Source of the DNA: Streptomyces sp. LUP47B
Lineage (GTDB): Bacteria > Actinomycetota > Actinomycetes > Streptomycetales > Streptomycetaceae
DNA length: 64,000 bases
Direction: 5' to 3'
NCBI RefSeq assembly: GCF_001746295.1
Contig: NZ_MJAH01000015.1
Coordinates: 266,804-330,803 of the forward strand
Both the position numbers and the translations under genes were made by a program. The notes beneath the pieces are model-generated. The model was given only the letters and a program-made list of their open reading frames with translations. It made no database searches and was not told the origin of the DNA. Shown here piece after piece: positions 8,541 to 17,196 of this stretch (its first letter is position 1; each line of letters opens with the position of its first letter).

Positions 8541-8544
8541 CACC

Positions 8545-11085
8545 ATGTTCCATCTAGCGGTCCGTATGGCCGCCCACCGGATCACCGCACTGCTCGCCGT
8601 GGCCTGCGCGGTCCTCGGCGGCGCCACGCTCATCACGGCCACCGCCGTCCTCGCGGAGTCCGGCGTGCGTTCCCATCTGCCGCCCGGCCGCCTCGCCGGC
8701 GCGGACGTCGTGGTGGCGGCCGACCAGGAGTTCCATCCGAGCGGCGACCTGCCCGTCGCCCTGCCCGAGCGCGCCACCGTCCCGGCCCGGCTCACAGACC
8801 GGCTGGCCGGGCTGCCCGGCGTCACCGCCGCGGTCGGCGCCGTCGACTTCCCGGCGGCTCTCGTCGACGCCCACGGCCGGGTCGTACCCGCCGGGGAAGA
8901 CCCTCGGACGGCGGGCCACGGCTGGTCCTCGACGAAGCTGCTGGCCGCGCCGCACATCGAGGGCCGTGCCCCGGCCGGTCCCGGCGAGATCGCCGTCGAC
9001 ACCGCCACCGCGGCGGCCGCCGGGATCAAGGCGGGCGACCGCGTCCAGGTCGTCGCGGACGGCCGCACCGCCACGCCGTACCGCGTCTCCGCCGTGGTCG
9101 GCACACCGGGCGCGGGCGTCTTCTTCGCCGACGCCACCGCCGTACGGCTCTCCGGCCGGGCCGGCGACGGGCCGCGTGCCGGCACCGTCGACCTGATCGG
9201 CCTGAAGAGCGCGCCCGGCACCGCTGATCGGGTCACCGAGGCGGCCCGCCGGCAGGTGGCCGGCACCGGCCTGAAGGTCGTCACCGGACAGGACCGGGGC
9301 AACGCGGTGTCGCCCGGCGTGGGCGCGGCCCGCTCGCTGCTCGTGCTGCTGTCCGGTTCGCTCGCCGGGATCGTGCTGCTCATCACCGGGTTCGTCACGG
9401 CGGGCGCGCTGGGCGTGGCGGTCGCCGGGCAGCGCCGCGACCTGGCGCTGATGCGGGCGGTGGGCGCGACGCCGAGGCAGATACGGCGACTGGCCGCCGC
9501 GCAGTCGTCCGTCGTGGCGGGAGTGGCCCTCGTCCCCGGCGTGGCGCTCGGCTACCTGCTCGCGGGCCGGTTCCACGACGTACTGGCGCACCGGGGCGTC
9601 CTGCCCAGCGAACTCCCCCTGACCCTCAGCCCGTTGCCCGCCCTCGCCACCTTGGTGCTGACCGCCGCCTCCGTGCAGCTGTCCGCCCGGGCCGCGTCCT
9701 GGCGCACCTCGCGCATGCCGGCCACCGAGGCGGTCGCCGAGTCCCGCAGCGAACCGCGCACCCCGTCCCGCGTGCGCACCCGCGCCGGCCTGCTGCTCTT
9801 CGCCGCCGCGAGCACCATGTCCGTCGTCCCGCTGTTCTCGCGCACCGTCATCGGCGCCTCGGCCACGTCCCTCGCCGGCATCCTCGGCGCGATCGGTCTG
9901 GCCCTGGCCGGACCCGCCCTCATCAAGGCGCTGGGCAACGCGGCGGCCCGGCGCACCCGTGCCGGGGTCTCCGCGCCGACCTGGCTCGCGATGGCCAACC
10001 TGCGCGCCTACGCCCAGCGCAACGCCGGGATCGTCAGCCCCCTCGCGATGGCGGTCGTCTTCGTCCTGACGTACACCTTCGCCCAGACCACCGTCATGGC
10101 CGCCACCTCCCACGACACGGACACCGGCACGCTCGCCCCGTACCGGCTCACCGCACCGGCGCTGGGCGGTCTGCCCGAGGGCACGCTCACCGCCGTACGG
10201 AACACGCCGGGCGTACGGGCGGCCGCGCCGGTCACCACGACCACGGCCGTGTGGCAGTACGAGCAGTTCGGCGAGCCCGACAGCGAGGCCGCCTCCGCGA
10301 TGATCCTCACGCCGGACGTGACGGACGTCCTCGACCTCGGCGTACGGGACGGCGGCCTCGACCGGCTCACCGGTGCCACCGTGGCCGTGAGCGGCGACGC
10401 GGCCCGCACCCGCGGGGCCGGGATCGGGAGCCGGGTGCACCTGGTCCTCGGCGACGGGACGCGGGTCGTCGCACGGGTCGTCGCCGTCTACTCCCGGGGC
10501 CTGGGCTTCGGCCCGATCGTCCTCTCCCGGGACCTTGCGGCCGGTCATACGACGACGGACCTGGCCCAGAGCGTGCTCGCGCGCACCGACGGCACGGCCG
10601 ATGCCGGACACCGGCTCGCGGCGCTGGCCACCGCGCATCCCGGTCTGACCCTGACCACCACGCGGGCCACGCACGGCGGGAGCGACACCCCGCCCGAGGT
10701 GTGGATCAACCTGGTCGTGATCGTGGTGCTCCTCGCCTACCTGCTGCTGAGCATCGCGAACAAGCTGGTCGCGGCGACGGCCCAGCGCCGCACGGAACTC
10801 GCGGCCCTGCGGCTGGGCGGCACCACGCCCCGCCAGATCCGCGCGATGATGCGCCGCGAGGCCGCGGTCATCGCCGCCGCCGCGCTCACCGGAGGTCTGC
10901 TGCTGTCCGCGCTGCCGCTGGCGCTACTGGGGGAGGGCTTCCTCGGCCGTCCCTGGCCCGCCGGCCCGGTCTGGCTCCTGCCGGCCGCCGCGCTCACGGT
11001 CATGCTCACGGCGTTCCTCACCACCGAACTCCCCACCCGCCGCGCCCTGCGCATGCCACCGGCGGAGGTGATCCGCGCGCAGTGA
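8545..11085 (+). CDS. FtsX-like ABC transporter permease (two FtsX modules)
   Basis: The 846-residue protein has a membrane helix near residues 10-30, a large extracytoplasmic domain (about 30-255), a three-helix FtsX module (about 265-390), further helices (about 415-520), a second extracytoplasmic region (about 525-715) and a final FtsX module (LVVIVVLLAYLLLSIANKLVAA onward, to about 840). The conserved cytoplasmic motif RAVGATPRQIRRL occurs after the first module's helix and its counterpart RLGGTTPRQIRAM in the second. This duplicated layout is typical of Gram-positive lipoprotein, peptide or antibiotic-responsive pumps. It works with the ATPase encoded four bases upstream; the substrate is unknown. 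Confidence 0.9.
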   Translation: MFHLAVRMAAHRITALLAVACAVLGGATLITATAVLAESGVRSHLPPGRLAGADVVVAADQEFHPSGDLPVALPERATVPARLTDRLAGLPGVTAAVGAVDFPAALVDAHGRVVPAGEDPRTAGHGWSSTKLLAAPHIEGRAPAGPGEIAVDTATAAAAGIKAGDRVQVVADGRTATPYRVSAVVGTPGAGVFFADATAVRLSGRAGDGPRAGTVDLIGLKSAPGTADRVTEAARRQVAGTGLKVVTGQDRGNAVSPGVGAARSLLVLLSGSLAGIVLLITGFVTAGALGVAVAGQRRDLALMRAVGATPRQIRRLAAAQSSVVAGVALVPGVALGYLLAGRFHDVLAHRGVLPSELPLTLSPLPALATLVLTAASVQLSARAASWRTSRMPATEAVAESRSEPRTPSRVRTRAGLLLFAAASTMSVVPLFSRTVIGASATSLAGILGAIGLALAGPALIKALGNAAARRTRAGVSAPTWLAMANLRAYAQRNAGIVSPLAMAVVFVLTYTFAQTTVMAATSHDTDTGTLAPYRLTAPALGGLPEGTLTAVRNTPGVRAAAPVTTTTAVWQYEQFGEPDSEAASAMILTPDVTDVLDLGVRDGGLDRLTGATVAVSGDAARTRGAGIGSRVHLVLGDGTRVVARVVAVYSRGLGFGPIVLSRDLAAGHTTTDLAQSVLARTDGTADAGHRLAALATAHPGLTLTTTRATHGGSDTPPEVWINLVVIVVLLAYLLLSIANKLVAATAQRRTELAALRLGGTTPRQIRAMMRREAAVIAAAALTGGLLLSALPLALLGEGFLGRPWPAGPVWLLPAAALTVMLTAFLTTELPTRRALRMPPAEVIRAQ

Positions 11086-11132
11086 GGTCGGCGTCTCTGA
11101 TGCACCGACCGGCGCTGCGCTGCCCCCGCCCC

Positions 11133-11981
11133 TCACCGCCCCGGCAACACCAACCCCAGCGCCCCCTCCCGCACCGTCCACGTCCGTCTCCGTACCGGTC
11201 CCGCCACCCCCGCGTCCGCGCGGTAGCGGAAGTCCGCCCCGGTGACGGTCACCGTCCTGCCGGTGGCCAGCAGCGGGGACGCCTCCGCGCCCACCGACAG
11301 CGGGCGTACCTCCACCGAGGCCAGGCCGCCGCCGGAGCCGGGGGTCACCGAGACCGCCTCCAGGGGCTGGTCCAGGTCCACCAGCGTGACCCCGTCGACC
11401 TCCACCCGCAGCCGCGAGGGCGCGGGAAAGGCGAGCGCGGTCTCCCGGGCGGGCCGGGCCGGCACCAGGGTCCGTACGAGGGACTGGCAGGTCCGCAGCC
11501 AGGGCCGGGCGGCCTCCATGGGCTCCTCCCGGGCGGCCGGCGCGGGTATCCGCAGGGCGCCGAGGACCACCCCGTCGCTGTCGTCCACGAGCATGTCAAG
11601 GCGTCGCTCGGCCCCGTCCAGGACCGCCCGCGCGGCCGCCACCGCCCCCGTCGGCACCCCGAGGGCGTGCGCGACTCCGAGCATCGACCCCACCGGCACC
11701 ACCGACAGCACACATTCGGCCAGCTCCCGCTGCCGGTGCAGCAGCACCACCGCCCGCATCAGCGCACGGTCGTCCCCGACGACCACCGGCCGCCGCGAGC
11801 CGCGCCGCGCCAGCGCCCGGGCGAACTCCTCGGGTCCGTCCGGCAGACACACCTTCGTCGCCGCACCCGCGCTGAGCACGTCTTTCACGATTCGTACGGA
11901 CTCGCCGTCCGTCTGCCGGGCGACCGGGTCGATCACCACCAGCAGGTGATCAAAAGTCGCGGAAGTCGCCACCTCGGCCAT
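11133..11981 (-). CDS. diacylglycerol kinase-like protein with degenerate active-site motifs
   Basis: The 282-residue protein follows the two-domain layout of bacterial lipid kinases. An N-terminal Rossmann-like half runs to about residue 125 and a C-terminal beta-sandwich contains VRPLSVGAEASPLL and WTVREGALGLVLPGR. However, the nucleotide-binding GGDGT is replaced by VVVGDDRAL, and the PLGTGNDFAR segment by PVGSMLGVAHALGVP. Catalysis is therefore doubtful, and a regulatory or binding role is possible. The ATG at 11981 begins a clean Rossmann-like start (FDHLLVVIDPVA). It is divergent from purA with 188 bases between the starts. Family membership is inferred from overall pattern. Confidence 0.75.
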   Translation of the reverse strand: MAEVATSATFDHLLVVIDPVARQTDGESVRIVKDVLSAGAATKVCLPDGPEEFARALARRGSRRPVVVGDDRALMRAVVLLHRQRELAECVLSVVPVGSMLGVAHALGVPTGAVAAARAVLDGAERRLDMLVDDSDGVVLGALRIPAPAAREEPMEAARPWLRTCQSLVRTLVPARPARETALAFPAPSRLRVEVDGVTLVDLDQPLEAVSVTPGSGGGLASVEVRPLSVGAEASPLLATGRTVTVTGADFRYRADAGVAGPVRRRTWTVREGALGLVLPGR

Positions 11982-12014
11982 GCCTCGCTTCCTCGGGTAG
12001 CATCTTTGTGCAAG

Positions 12015-12042
12015 AGCCCCTTGCGCTATTGCGCCAGGGGCT
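12015..12042 (+). promoter_or_regulatory. hairpin in the purA 5' region
   Basis: AGCCCCT at 12015-12021 pairs with AGGGGCT at 12036-12042. After one T-C mismatch, GCGC/GCGC continues the stem to a TATT loop, giving 11 pairs in all. A -10-like TAGCAT at 11998-12003 would start a purA leader RNA just before it, leaving about 125 bases to the GTG. It is not followed by a T tract. It may be a leader regulatory structure or an attenuator. Confidence 0.45.
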
Positions 12043-12169
12043 TCGTCTATTCCGGGGCATCCGGGTCCGACGGGCAGCGGCCGACGACGGCCGTGGTGCA
12101 CGCGACGGAGGAACCGTACGCGTACGCCCCCGACCTTGGACATGCCCCGCCCGGAAGGGGTGTACGCGC

Positions 12170-13453
12170 GTGCCCGCACTTGTGCTGCTCGGTGCTCAGT
12201 GGGGTGACGAAGGCAAGGGAAAGGCAACCGACCTGCTCGGTGGCTCGGTGGACTATGTGGTGCGATACCAGGGCGGCAACAACGCCGGCCACACGGTAGT
12301 CGTGGGCGATCAGAAGTACGCCCTCCACCTCCTCCCTTCCGGAATCCTGTCTCCGGGGTGCACCCCGGTCATCGGCAACGGTGTCGTCGTCGATCCGTCG
12401 GTCCTGTTCTCCGAGCTGAACGGACTGAACGACCGCGGCGTCGACACCTCCAAGCTCCTGATCAGTGGTAACGCCCACGTCATCACGCCCTACAACGTCA
12501 CCGTCGACAAGGTGACGGAACGCTTCCTCGGAAAGCGCAAGATCGGCACGACGGGGCGCGGCATCGGACCGACCTACGCCGACAAGATCAACCGCGTGGG
12601 CATCCGCATCCAGGACCTGTACGACGAGTCGATCCTGACCCAGAAGGTCGAGGCGGCCCTCGACGGCAAGAACCAGCTTTTGACCAAGGTCTTCAACCGC
12701 CGCGCCATAGAGGTCGGGCAGGTCGTCGAGGAGCTGCTGGGCTACGCGGACCGGCTCAAGCCCTACGTCGCCGACACGGTCCTGGTGCTCAACCAGGCCC
12801 TGGAGCAGGACAAGGTCGTCCTGTTCGAGGGCGGCCAGGGCACGCTCCTGGACATCGACCACGGCACGTACCCCTTCGTCACCTCCAGCAATCCCACCGC
12901 GGGCGGAGCGTGCACGGGTGCGGGCGTCGGCCCCACGAAGATCAGCCGGGTCATCGGCATCCTCAAGGCCTACACGACCCGGGTCGGTTCGGGCCCGTTC
13001 CCGACCGAGCTGTTCGACGAGGACGGCGACGCGCTGCGCCGCATCGGCGGTGAGCGGGGTGTCACCACCGGCCGTGACCGTCGCTGCGGCTGGTTCGACG
13101 CGGTGATCGCCCGGTACGCGACCCGCGTCAACGGCCTCACCGACTTCTTCCTCACCAAGCTCGACGTCCTCACCGGCTGGGAGCAGATCCCGGTCTGTGT
13201 CGCGTACGAGATCGACGGCGAGCGCGTCGAGGAACTCCCGTACTCCCAGACCGACTTCCACCACGCGAAGCCGGTCTACGAGTACCTCCCGGGCTGGAGC
13301 GAGGACATCAGCAAGGCGAAGTCCTTCTCCGACCTCCCGAAGAACGCCCAGGACTACGTGAAGGCGCTGGAGGAGATGTCCGGCGCCCCGATCTCCGCGA
13401 TCGGCGTGGGCCCGGGCCGGGACGAGACGATCGAGATCAACTCGTTCCTGTAA
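12170..13453 (+). CDS. purA: adenylosuccinate synthetase
   Basis: PurA (427 residues) joins IMP and aspartate using GTP, the first committed step to AMP. The signature QWGDEGKGKATDLL is at about residues 10-23, with the catalytic Asp and Lys of GDEGKGK. Other family blocks are GGNNAGHTVV, IGTTGRGIGPTYADK, FEGGQGTLLDIDHGTYPFVTSSN and TTGRDRRCGWFD. The GTG at 12170 puts the protein start at the usual PALVLLGAQWGDEGKGK. Length is normal. It is monocistronic: a 10-base-pair hairpin follows the stop. Confidence 0.98.
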   Translation: MPALVLLGAQWGDEGKGKATDLLGGSVDYVVRYQGGNNAGHTVVVGDQKYALHLLPSGILSPGCTPVIGNGVVVDPSVLFSELNGLNDRGVDTSKLLISGNAHVITPYNVTVDKVTERFLGKRKIGTTGRGIGPTYADKINRVGIRIQDLYDESILTQKVEAALDGKNQLLTKVFNRRAIEVGQVVEELLGYADRLKPYVADTVLVLNQALEQDKVVLFEGGQGTLLDIDHGTYPFVTSSNPTAGGACTGAGVGPTKISRVIGILKAYTTRVGSGPFPTELFDEDGDALRRIGGERGVTTGRDRRCGWFDAVIARYATRVNGLTDFFLTKLDVLTGWEQIPVCVAYEIDGERVEELPYSQTDFHHAKPVYEYLPGWSEDISKAKSFSDLPKNAQDYVKALEEMSGAPISAIGVGPGRDETIEINSFL

Positions 13454-13476
13454 ATCCCTTTTGTTCGAAGGCTGTT

Positions 13477-13506
13477 GGGCCGGTCATGGACTTCCTTGAC
13501 CGGCCC
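13477..13506 (+). terminator. purA terminator hairpin
   Basis: GGGCCGGTCA at 13477-13486 pairs perfectly with TGACCGGCCC at 13497-13506 around a 10-base loop, 24 bases after the purA stop. A T-rich stretch precedes rather than follows the stem. Confidence 0.75.
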
Positions 13507-13612
13507 ATGGCTTGCTCCTGGTTCCGCGGGCAACCGGCGGGACGGGACTATCTACGCGGGTAGTTCCGTCGCGCCTCCCTCTCGCCCGCCTTCCCCTTCC
13601 AGGAGTCCTTCC

Positions 13613-15421
13613 ATGCCCGTCAGTCCCCTGAACCGCCGTGCGTTCGTGAAGAAGTCGGCCGTCACCGGCGCGGCCGTGGCCGTCGCGGGGGCGGCGGGAG
13701 CCCCCGCCGCCCAGGCCGCCGATCACCAGCCGGTGAAGAAGAACCGCACCTGGTCGTTCTCCGTCCTCGGCACCACCGACCTGCACAGCCACGTCTTCGA
13801 CTGGGACTACTACCTGGACAAGGCCTACTCCGACAGCAAGGGCAACTCCGTCGGCGTCGCCCGGGTGGCCACGCTCATCAAGCAGCAGCGTGCCGCCAAG
13901 GGCGAGGAGCACGTGCTGCTCGTCGACGCCGGCGACATCATCCAGGGCACCTCACTGGCGTACTACTTCGCGCGCGTGCAGCCCATCACCGCCAAGGGCG
14001 CCCCGAAGCACCCGATGGCCGTCGCCATGAACCACATGCGCTACGACGCCGCCGCCCTCGGCAACCACGAGTTCAACTACGGCATCGAGGTGCTCAGGAA
14101 GTTCGAGAGCCAGTGCCGCTTCCCGCTGCTCGGGGCCAACGCCCTGGACGCGAAGACGCTGAAGCCCGCCTTCCAGCCGTACACCGTGAAGCGGATCTGC
14201 GTGCCGGGCGCCCCCGACATCAAGGTCGGCATCCTCGGCCTCACCAACCCCGGAATCGCCCTGTGGGACAAGGACAACGTCAGCGGGAAGATGGTCTTCC
14301 CGGGCCTGGTCGAGCAGGCGAAGAAGTACGTGCCCCGGCTGCGCGCGCTCGGCTGTGACGTCGTCTTCCTGACCGACCACTCGGGGCTCGACGGTTCCTC
14401 GTCGTACGGCGACGAGCTTCCGTACGTCGAGAACGCCTCCAACCTCGTCGCCCAGCAGGTCCCCGGCATCGACGCGATCCTGGTCGGCCACACCCACGTC
14501 GAGGTGCCGTCGTACACGGTCAAGAACGAGGAGACCGGCGAGGACGTGCTGCTGTCCGAGCCGTACTGCTGGGGCTACCGGCTCAGCGTCTTCGACTTCG
14601 AGCTGGAACTCGTGCGCGGGCAGTGGAAGGTGACCAAGAAGACCGCCCAGACCCTGAACCCCAACACGGTCGACGAGGACCCGGAGATCAAGAAGCTCCT
14701 GGAGGCCGACCACGAGCTGGTCGTGAAGTACGTCAACACGGCCGTCGGCACCTGCACCGAGGACCTCTCCGCGGCGGAATCCTGCTGGAAGGACGTCCCC
14801 ATCATGGACTTCATCCACCAGGTCCAGATGGACACCGTCAAGGCGGGCCTGTCGGCCTCCGACGCGGCCCTCCCGCTGATCTCGGTCGCCGCGCCCTTCT
14901 CCCGCACCGCCGACATCCCCGCGGGCAGCGTCACCATCAAGGACATCGCCGGGCTCTACATCTACGACAACACCCTCTACGGCAAGAAGCTCACCGGCGC
15001 CCAGCTCAAGGACTACCTGGAGTACGCGGCGAAGTACTACCACCAGGTGCCGGCGGGCACGGCCGTGGACACCTCGACGCTGACCAACGCCAACAGCTTC
15101 TGGGACTACATGTACGACACCGCCGCGGGCGTCTCGTACGACATCGACATCGCACAGGCGGAGGGCTCGCGGATCAAGAACCTGGCCTACGGCGGGACTC
15201 CGGTCACCGCCGACCAGGTCTTCGTCGTCGCCGTCAACAACTACCGCGCCAACGGCGGCTCCGGCTACCCGCACATCGCCGCCGCGGACATCGCCTACAG
15301 CTCCACCAACGAGATCCGCCAGCTGATGATCGACTACGTGACCTCGAAGGGCGCGCTGGACCCGAAGGACTTCGCGGTCACCAACTGGAAGCTGACGCAG
15401 GGCGGCACGCCCGTGTTCTGA
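13613..15421 (+). CDS. Tat-exported bifunctional metallophosphatase/5'-nucleotidase
   Basis: The 602-residue secreted enzyme is of the UshA type and should remove phosphate from extracellular nucleotides. The N-terminus has a twin-arginine signal (NRRAFVKKSAVTGAAVAVAGA) ending near AQA at about residue 40. The metallophosphoesterase metal ligands follow in order: TTDLHSH, VDAGDIIQGT, ALGNHEFNYG, LTDHSGLD and LVGHTHVEV. The C-terminal half (from about residue 390) is the nucleotide-specificity domain, with NNYRANGGSGYP. The ATG at 13613 has AGGAG upstream and places the signal peptide at the very start. It lies downstream of purA but beyond its terminator. Confidence 0.93.
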   Translation: MPVSPLNRRAFVKKSAVTGAAVAVAGAAGAPAAQAADHQPVKKNRTWSFSVLGTTDLHSHVFDWDYYLDKAYSDSKGNSVGVARVATLIKQQRAAKGEEHVLLVDAGDIIQGTSLAYYFARVQPITAKGAPKHPMAVAMNHMRYDAAALGNHEFNYGIEVLRKFESQCRFPLLGANALDAKTLKPAFQPYTVKRICVPGAPDIKVGILGLTNPGIALWDKDNVSGKMVFPGLVEQAKKYVPRLRALGCDVVFLTDHSGLDGSSSYGDELPYVENASNLVAQQVPGIDAILVGHTHVEVPSYTVKNEETGEDVLLSEPYCWGYRLSVFDFELELVRGQWKVTKKTAQTLNPNTVDEDPEIKKLLEADHELVVKYVNTAVGTCTEDLSAAESCWKDVPIMDFIHQVQMDTVKAGLSASDAALPLISVAAPFSRTADIPAGSVTIKDIAGLYIYDNTLYGKKLTGAQLKDYLEYAAKYYHQVPAGTAVDTSTLTNANSFWDYMYDTAAGVSYDIDIAQAEGSRIKNLAYGGTPVTADQVFVVAVNNYRANGGSGYPHIAAADIAYSSTNEIRQLMIDYVTSKGALDPKDFAVTNWKLTQGGTPVF

Positions 15422-15422
15422 C

Positions 15423-15452
15423 GGGGACTCCGGTCGGCGGGCCGAAGTCCCC
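15423..15452 (+). terminator. terminator after the 5'-nucleotidase gene
   Basis: GGGGACT at 15423-15429 pairs with AGTCCCC at 15446-15452, with an inner TCGG/CCGA stem. It begins one base after the stop codon and is followed by TTCACC. Confidence 0.6.
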
Positions 15453-15468
15453 TTCACCGCCGGCCGGT

Positions 15469-15806
15469 TCAGCAGCCGGTCGCCCAGATGTGGGAGTCAC
15501 CGCGGTCGTTGGCCACGCCGTTGTAACCGGCCCTGCCGTTCGACGAGATCCCCCCGGTGATCGACAAGACCCCGGCGGTCACCCGGCATCCGGCCGGCTG
15601 GACCCGTCGCCGGCCAAGGGCGCCCCCACGCCCACCGGAGACGCCTCACGGCGGCACCGGGTCGTGCACACTGCCGTAGGCCACCGCCCGGTTCGCGGTG
15701 ACCCGGTCACGCCACTCCTGCCCACGGTGCTTGAACACCACGGCGGCGTCCAGCAGGTACCGGCCGTGCGGGGCGTTGGCCAGGTGCGTCCACCCCCACC
15801 ACGCCC
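15469..15806 (-). pseudogene. decayed gene fragment with an in-frame TGA
   Basis: One minus-strand frame from about 15806 to a TGA at 15469-15471 reads like real protein on both sides of a single internal TGA (15646-15648). Before it comes WTHLANAPHGRYLLDAAVVF, ending VAYGSVHDPVPP; after it comes SITGGISSNGRAGYNGVAND, ending GDSHIWATGC. No start codon or ribosome site is visible, and the reading frame becomes low-quality toward the NmrA-like gene. I do not recognise the family; a small secreted protein is possible. The region otherwise contains only the terminator noted to its left. Confidence 0.35.
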
Positions 15807-15857
15807 CGCGCCGGCGCTGCCTGAATCCGCAGGGCAGGGGCGGCGGGCGGGCTGTAC

Positions 15858-16718
15858 CTAGGGCCTCGGGAACTCCGCCGCGTGCGCCCGCGCCCACCGG
15901 GCGAACGTCCGTGCCGGGCGCCCCAGCACCTTCTCGGCCGTCGGCAGCACCTCCGAGCCCCGGTCGCCGTCCAGGGTGCGCCGCATGATGGCGTCGACGA
16001 CCTCGGGAGGGAAGCCGTAGCGAGACATACCGGCGCGGGCGGCGTCGGTGGACACAGGGCGGACGCGCAGGTCGCGGCCCAGGACCTCGCCGAGAACCGC
16101 CAGCTCCTCCGTGGGGGTGAGGGACTGCGGGCCGCTCAACTCGTAAACGGCATCCGTGTGTTCGCCCGTGGTGAGGGCCAGTGCCGCGATCTCCGCCAGG
16201 TCCGACGGGTCGATGCTCGCCGCCGGGCGGTCCGCGAAGGGGATCGCCACCTCGTCGCCGGTCCGCAACTGCCCGGCCCACTGAAGGGCGTTGGACATGA
16301 AGCGGCCCGGGCGCAGCAGGGTCCAGGCGAAACCGCGGGCCGGGTCGGTCACCGCCGCCTCCGCCGTGCGCTGCCAGCGGGCGATCGGGTCGTCGCCCGT
16401 CCCGCCGTCCAGCGTGGACAGCTTCACCACCCGCCGTACTCCCGCGCGTTCCGCCGCCGCGGCGAGCGCGAGGTCATGGGTGGGCTCGGGGGCCGTACCC
16501 ACCGCCTGCGCCGACATCAGGAAGGCCCCGCCCACGCCCGCGAAGGCCGCGGCAAGGCTCTCCGGGTCCGCCGCGTCGCCGTACACCGCCTCCGCGTCGG
16601 CGGGGAACCGGGCTTGTGCCGGCCACCGGGTCATCGCGCGCACCGGCTCCCCGGCCGCCGCGAGCAGCCGTACCAGCTCGCTCCCCACGTGGCCCGTCGC
16701 TCCGGTCACCAGGATCAT
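15858..16718 (-). CDS. NmrA-like NAD(P)-binding reductase
   Basis: The 286-residue atypical short-chain dehydrogenase opens with the dinucleotide-binding motif VTGATGHVGSELVRLL (about residues 4-19). It then carries the NmrA-type features: an early basic residue after the second strand (MTRWPAQ), VYGDAADPESLAAAFAGV, and a C-terminal region with a variable substrate pocket. It lacks a canonical YxxxK catalytic pair in the usual place, which is common for NmrA-like sensors and quinone-type reductases. It is divergent from the gene at 16901. Substrate unknown. Confidence 0.88.
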   Translation of the reverse strand: MILVTGATGHVGSELVRLLAAAGEPVRAMTRWPAQARFPADAEAVYGDAADPESLAAAFAGVGGAFLMSAQAVGTAPEPTHDLALAAAAERAGVRRVVKLSTLDGGTGDDPIARWQRTAEAAVTDPARGFAWTLLRPGRFMSNALQWAGQLRTGDEVAIPFADRPAASIDPSDLAEIAALALTTGEHTDAVYELSGPQSLTPTEELAVLGEVLGRDLRVRPVSTDAARAGMSRYGFPPEVVDAIMRRTLDGDRGSEVLPTAEKVLGRPARTFARWARAHAAEFPRP

Positions 16719-16900
16719 CGCCGTCTCCCCTCATGGATGGCTCGTGGATGAACCCAGCGTGCGCGCGGAGGCGGCGGTCGACGTCGCACCGGGGGAGGCC
16801 GTGCGGCTGCTCCCGCGGGAGTAGCCAGGCAGAAATGCCGCATACAGGCATATTCTTGGACTGTGCATCTCTGCGTGTCGATCCGGAGAAGGTGAGTGCG

Positions 16901-17194
16901 ATGCGCGTACTGCTCAAGGTGTCCATGGACACGGAGAAGGCGAACGAGGCCATCAGCCACGGAACCCTGTCGAAGCTGATCGAGGCGTCGATGGAGCAGA
17001 TCAAGCCCGAGGCGACCTACTTCACCGCCGAGAACGGTCAGCGCACCGCCTACATGGTCTTCGACATGCAGGACAGCTCACTGATGCCGGTGATCAGTGA
17101 GCCGTTCTTCCAGAACCTGGGTGCCAAGGTCACCTACACCCCGGTGATGAACTACGAGGACGTGCAGAAGGGGCTCTCCCAGCTGGGGCGCTGA
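16901..17194 (+). CDS. conserved 97-residue protein (ferredoxin-like/DUF3303-like fold suspected)
   Basis: This small soluble protein starts MRVLLKVSMDTEKANEAISHG and includes TYFTAENGQRTAYMVFDMQDSS and SEPFFQNLGAKVTYTPVMNYEDV. The alternation of strands and helices resembles the dimeric alpha-beta barrel (ferredoxin-like) proteins. GGAGAAGG precedes the ATG at 16901. Upstream is a short inverted repeat ATGCC/GGCAT around a GCATACA spacer. It stands alone, convergent with the next gene, whose stop is 2 bases away. No catalytic motif is recognisable; family naming is tentative. Confidence 0.8.
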   Translation: MRVLLKVSMDTEKANEAISHGTLSKLIEASMEQIKPEATYFTAENGQRTAYMVFDMQDSSLMPVISEPFFQNLGAKVTYTPVMNYEDVQKGLSQLGR

Positions 17195-17196
17195 CC

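Noticed and set aside
15646..15648. TGA as selenocysteine
   Set aside because: No SECIS-like hairpin follows and no selenoprotein family matches; a simple nonsense mutation is more likely.
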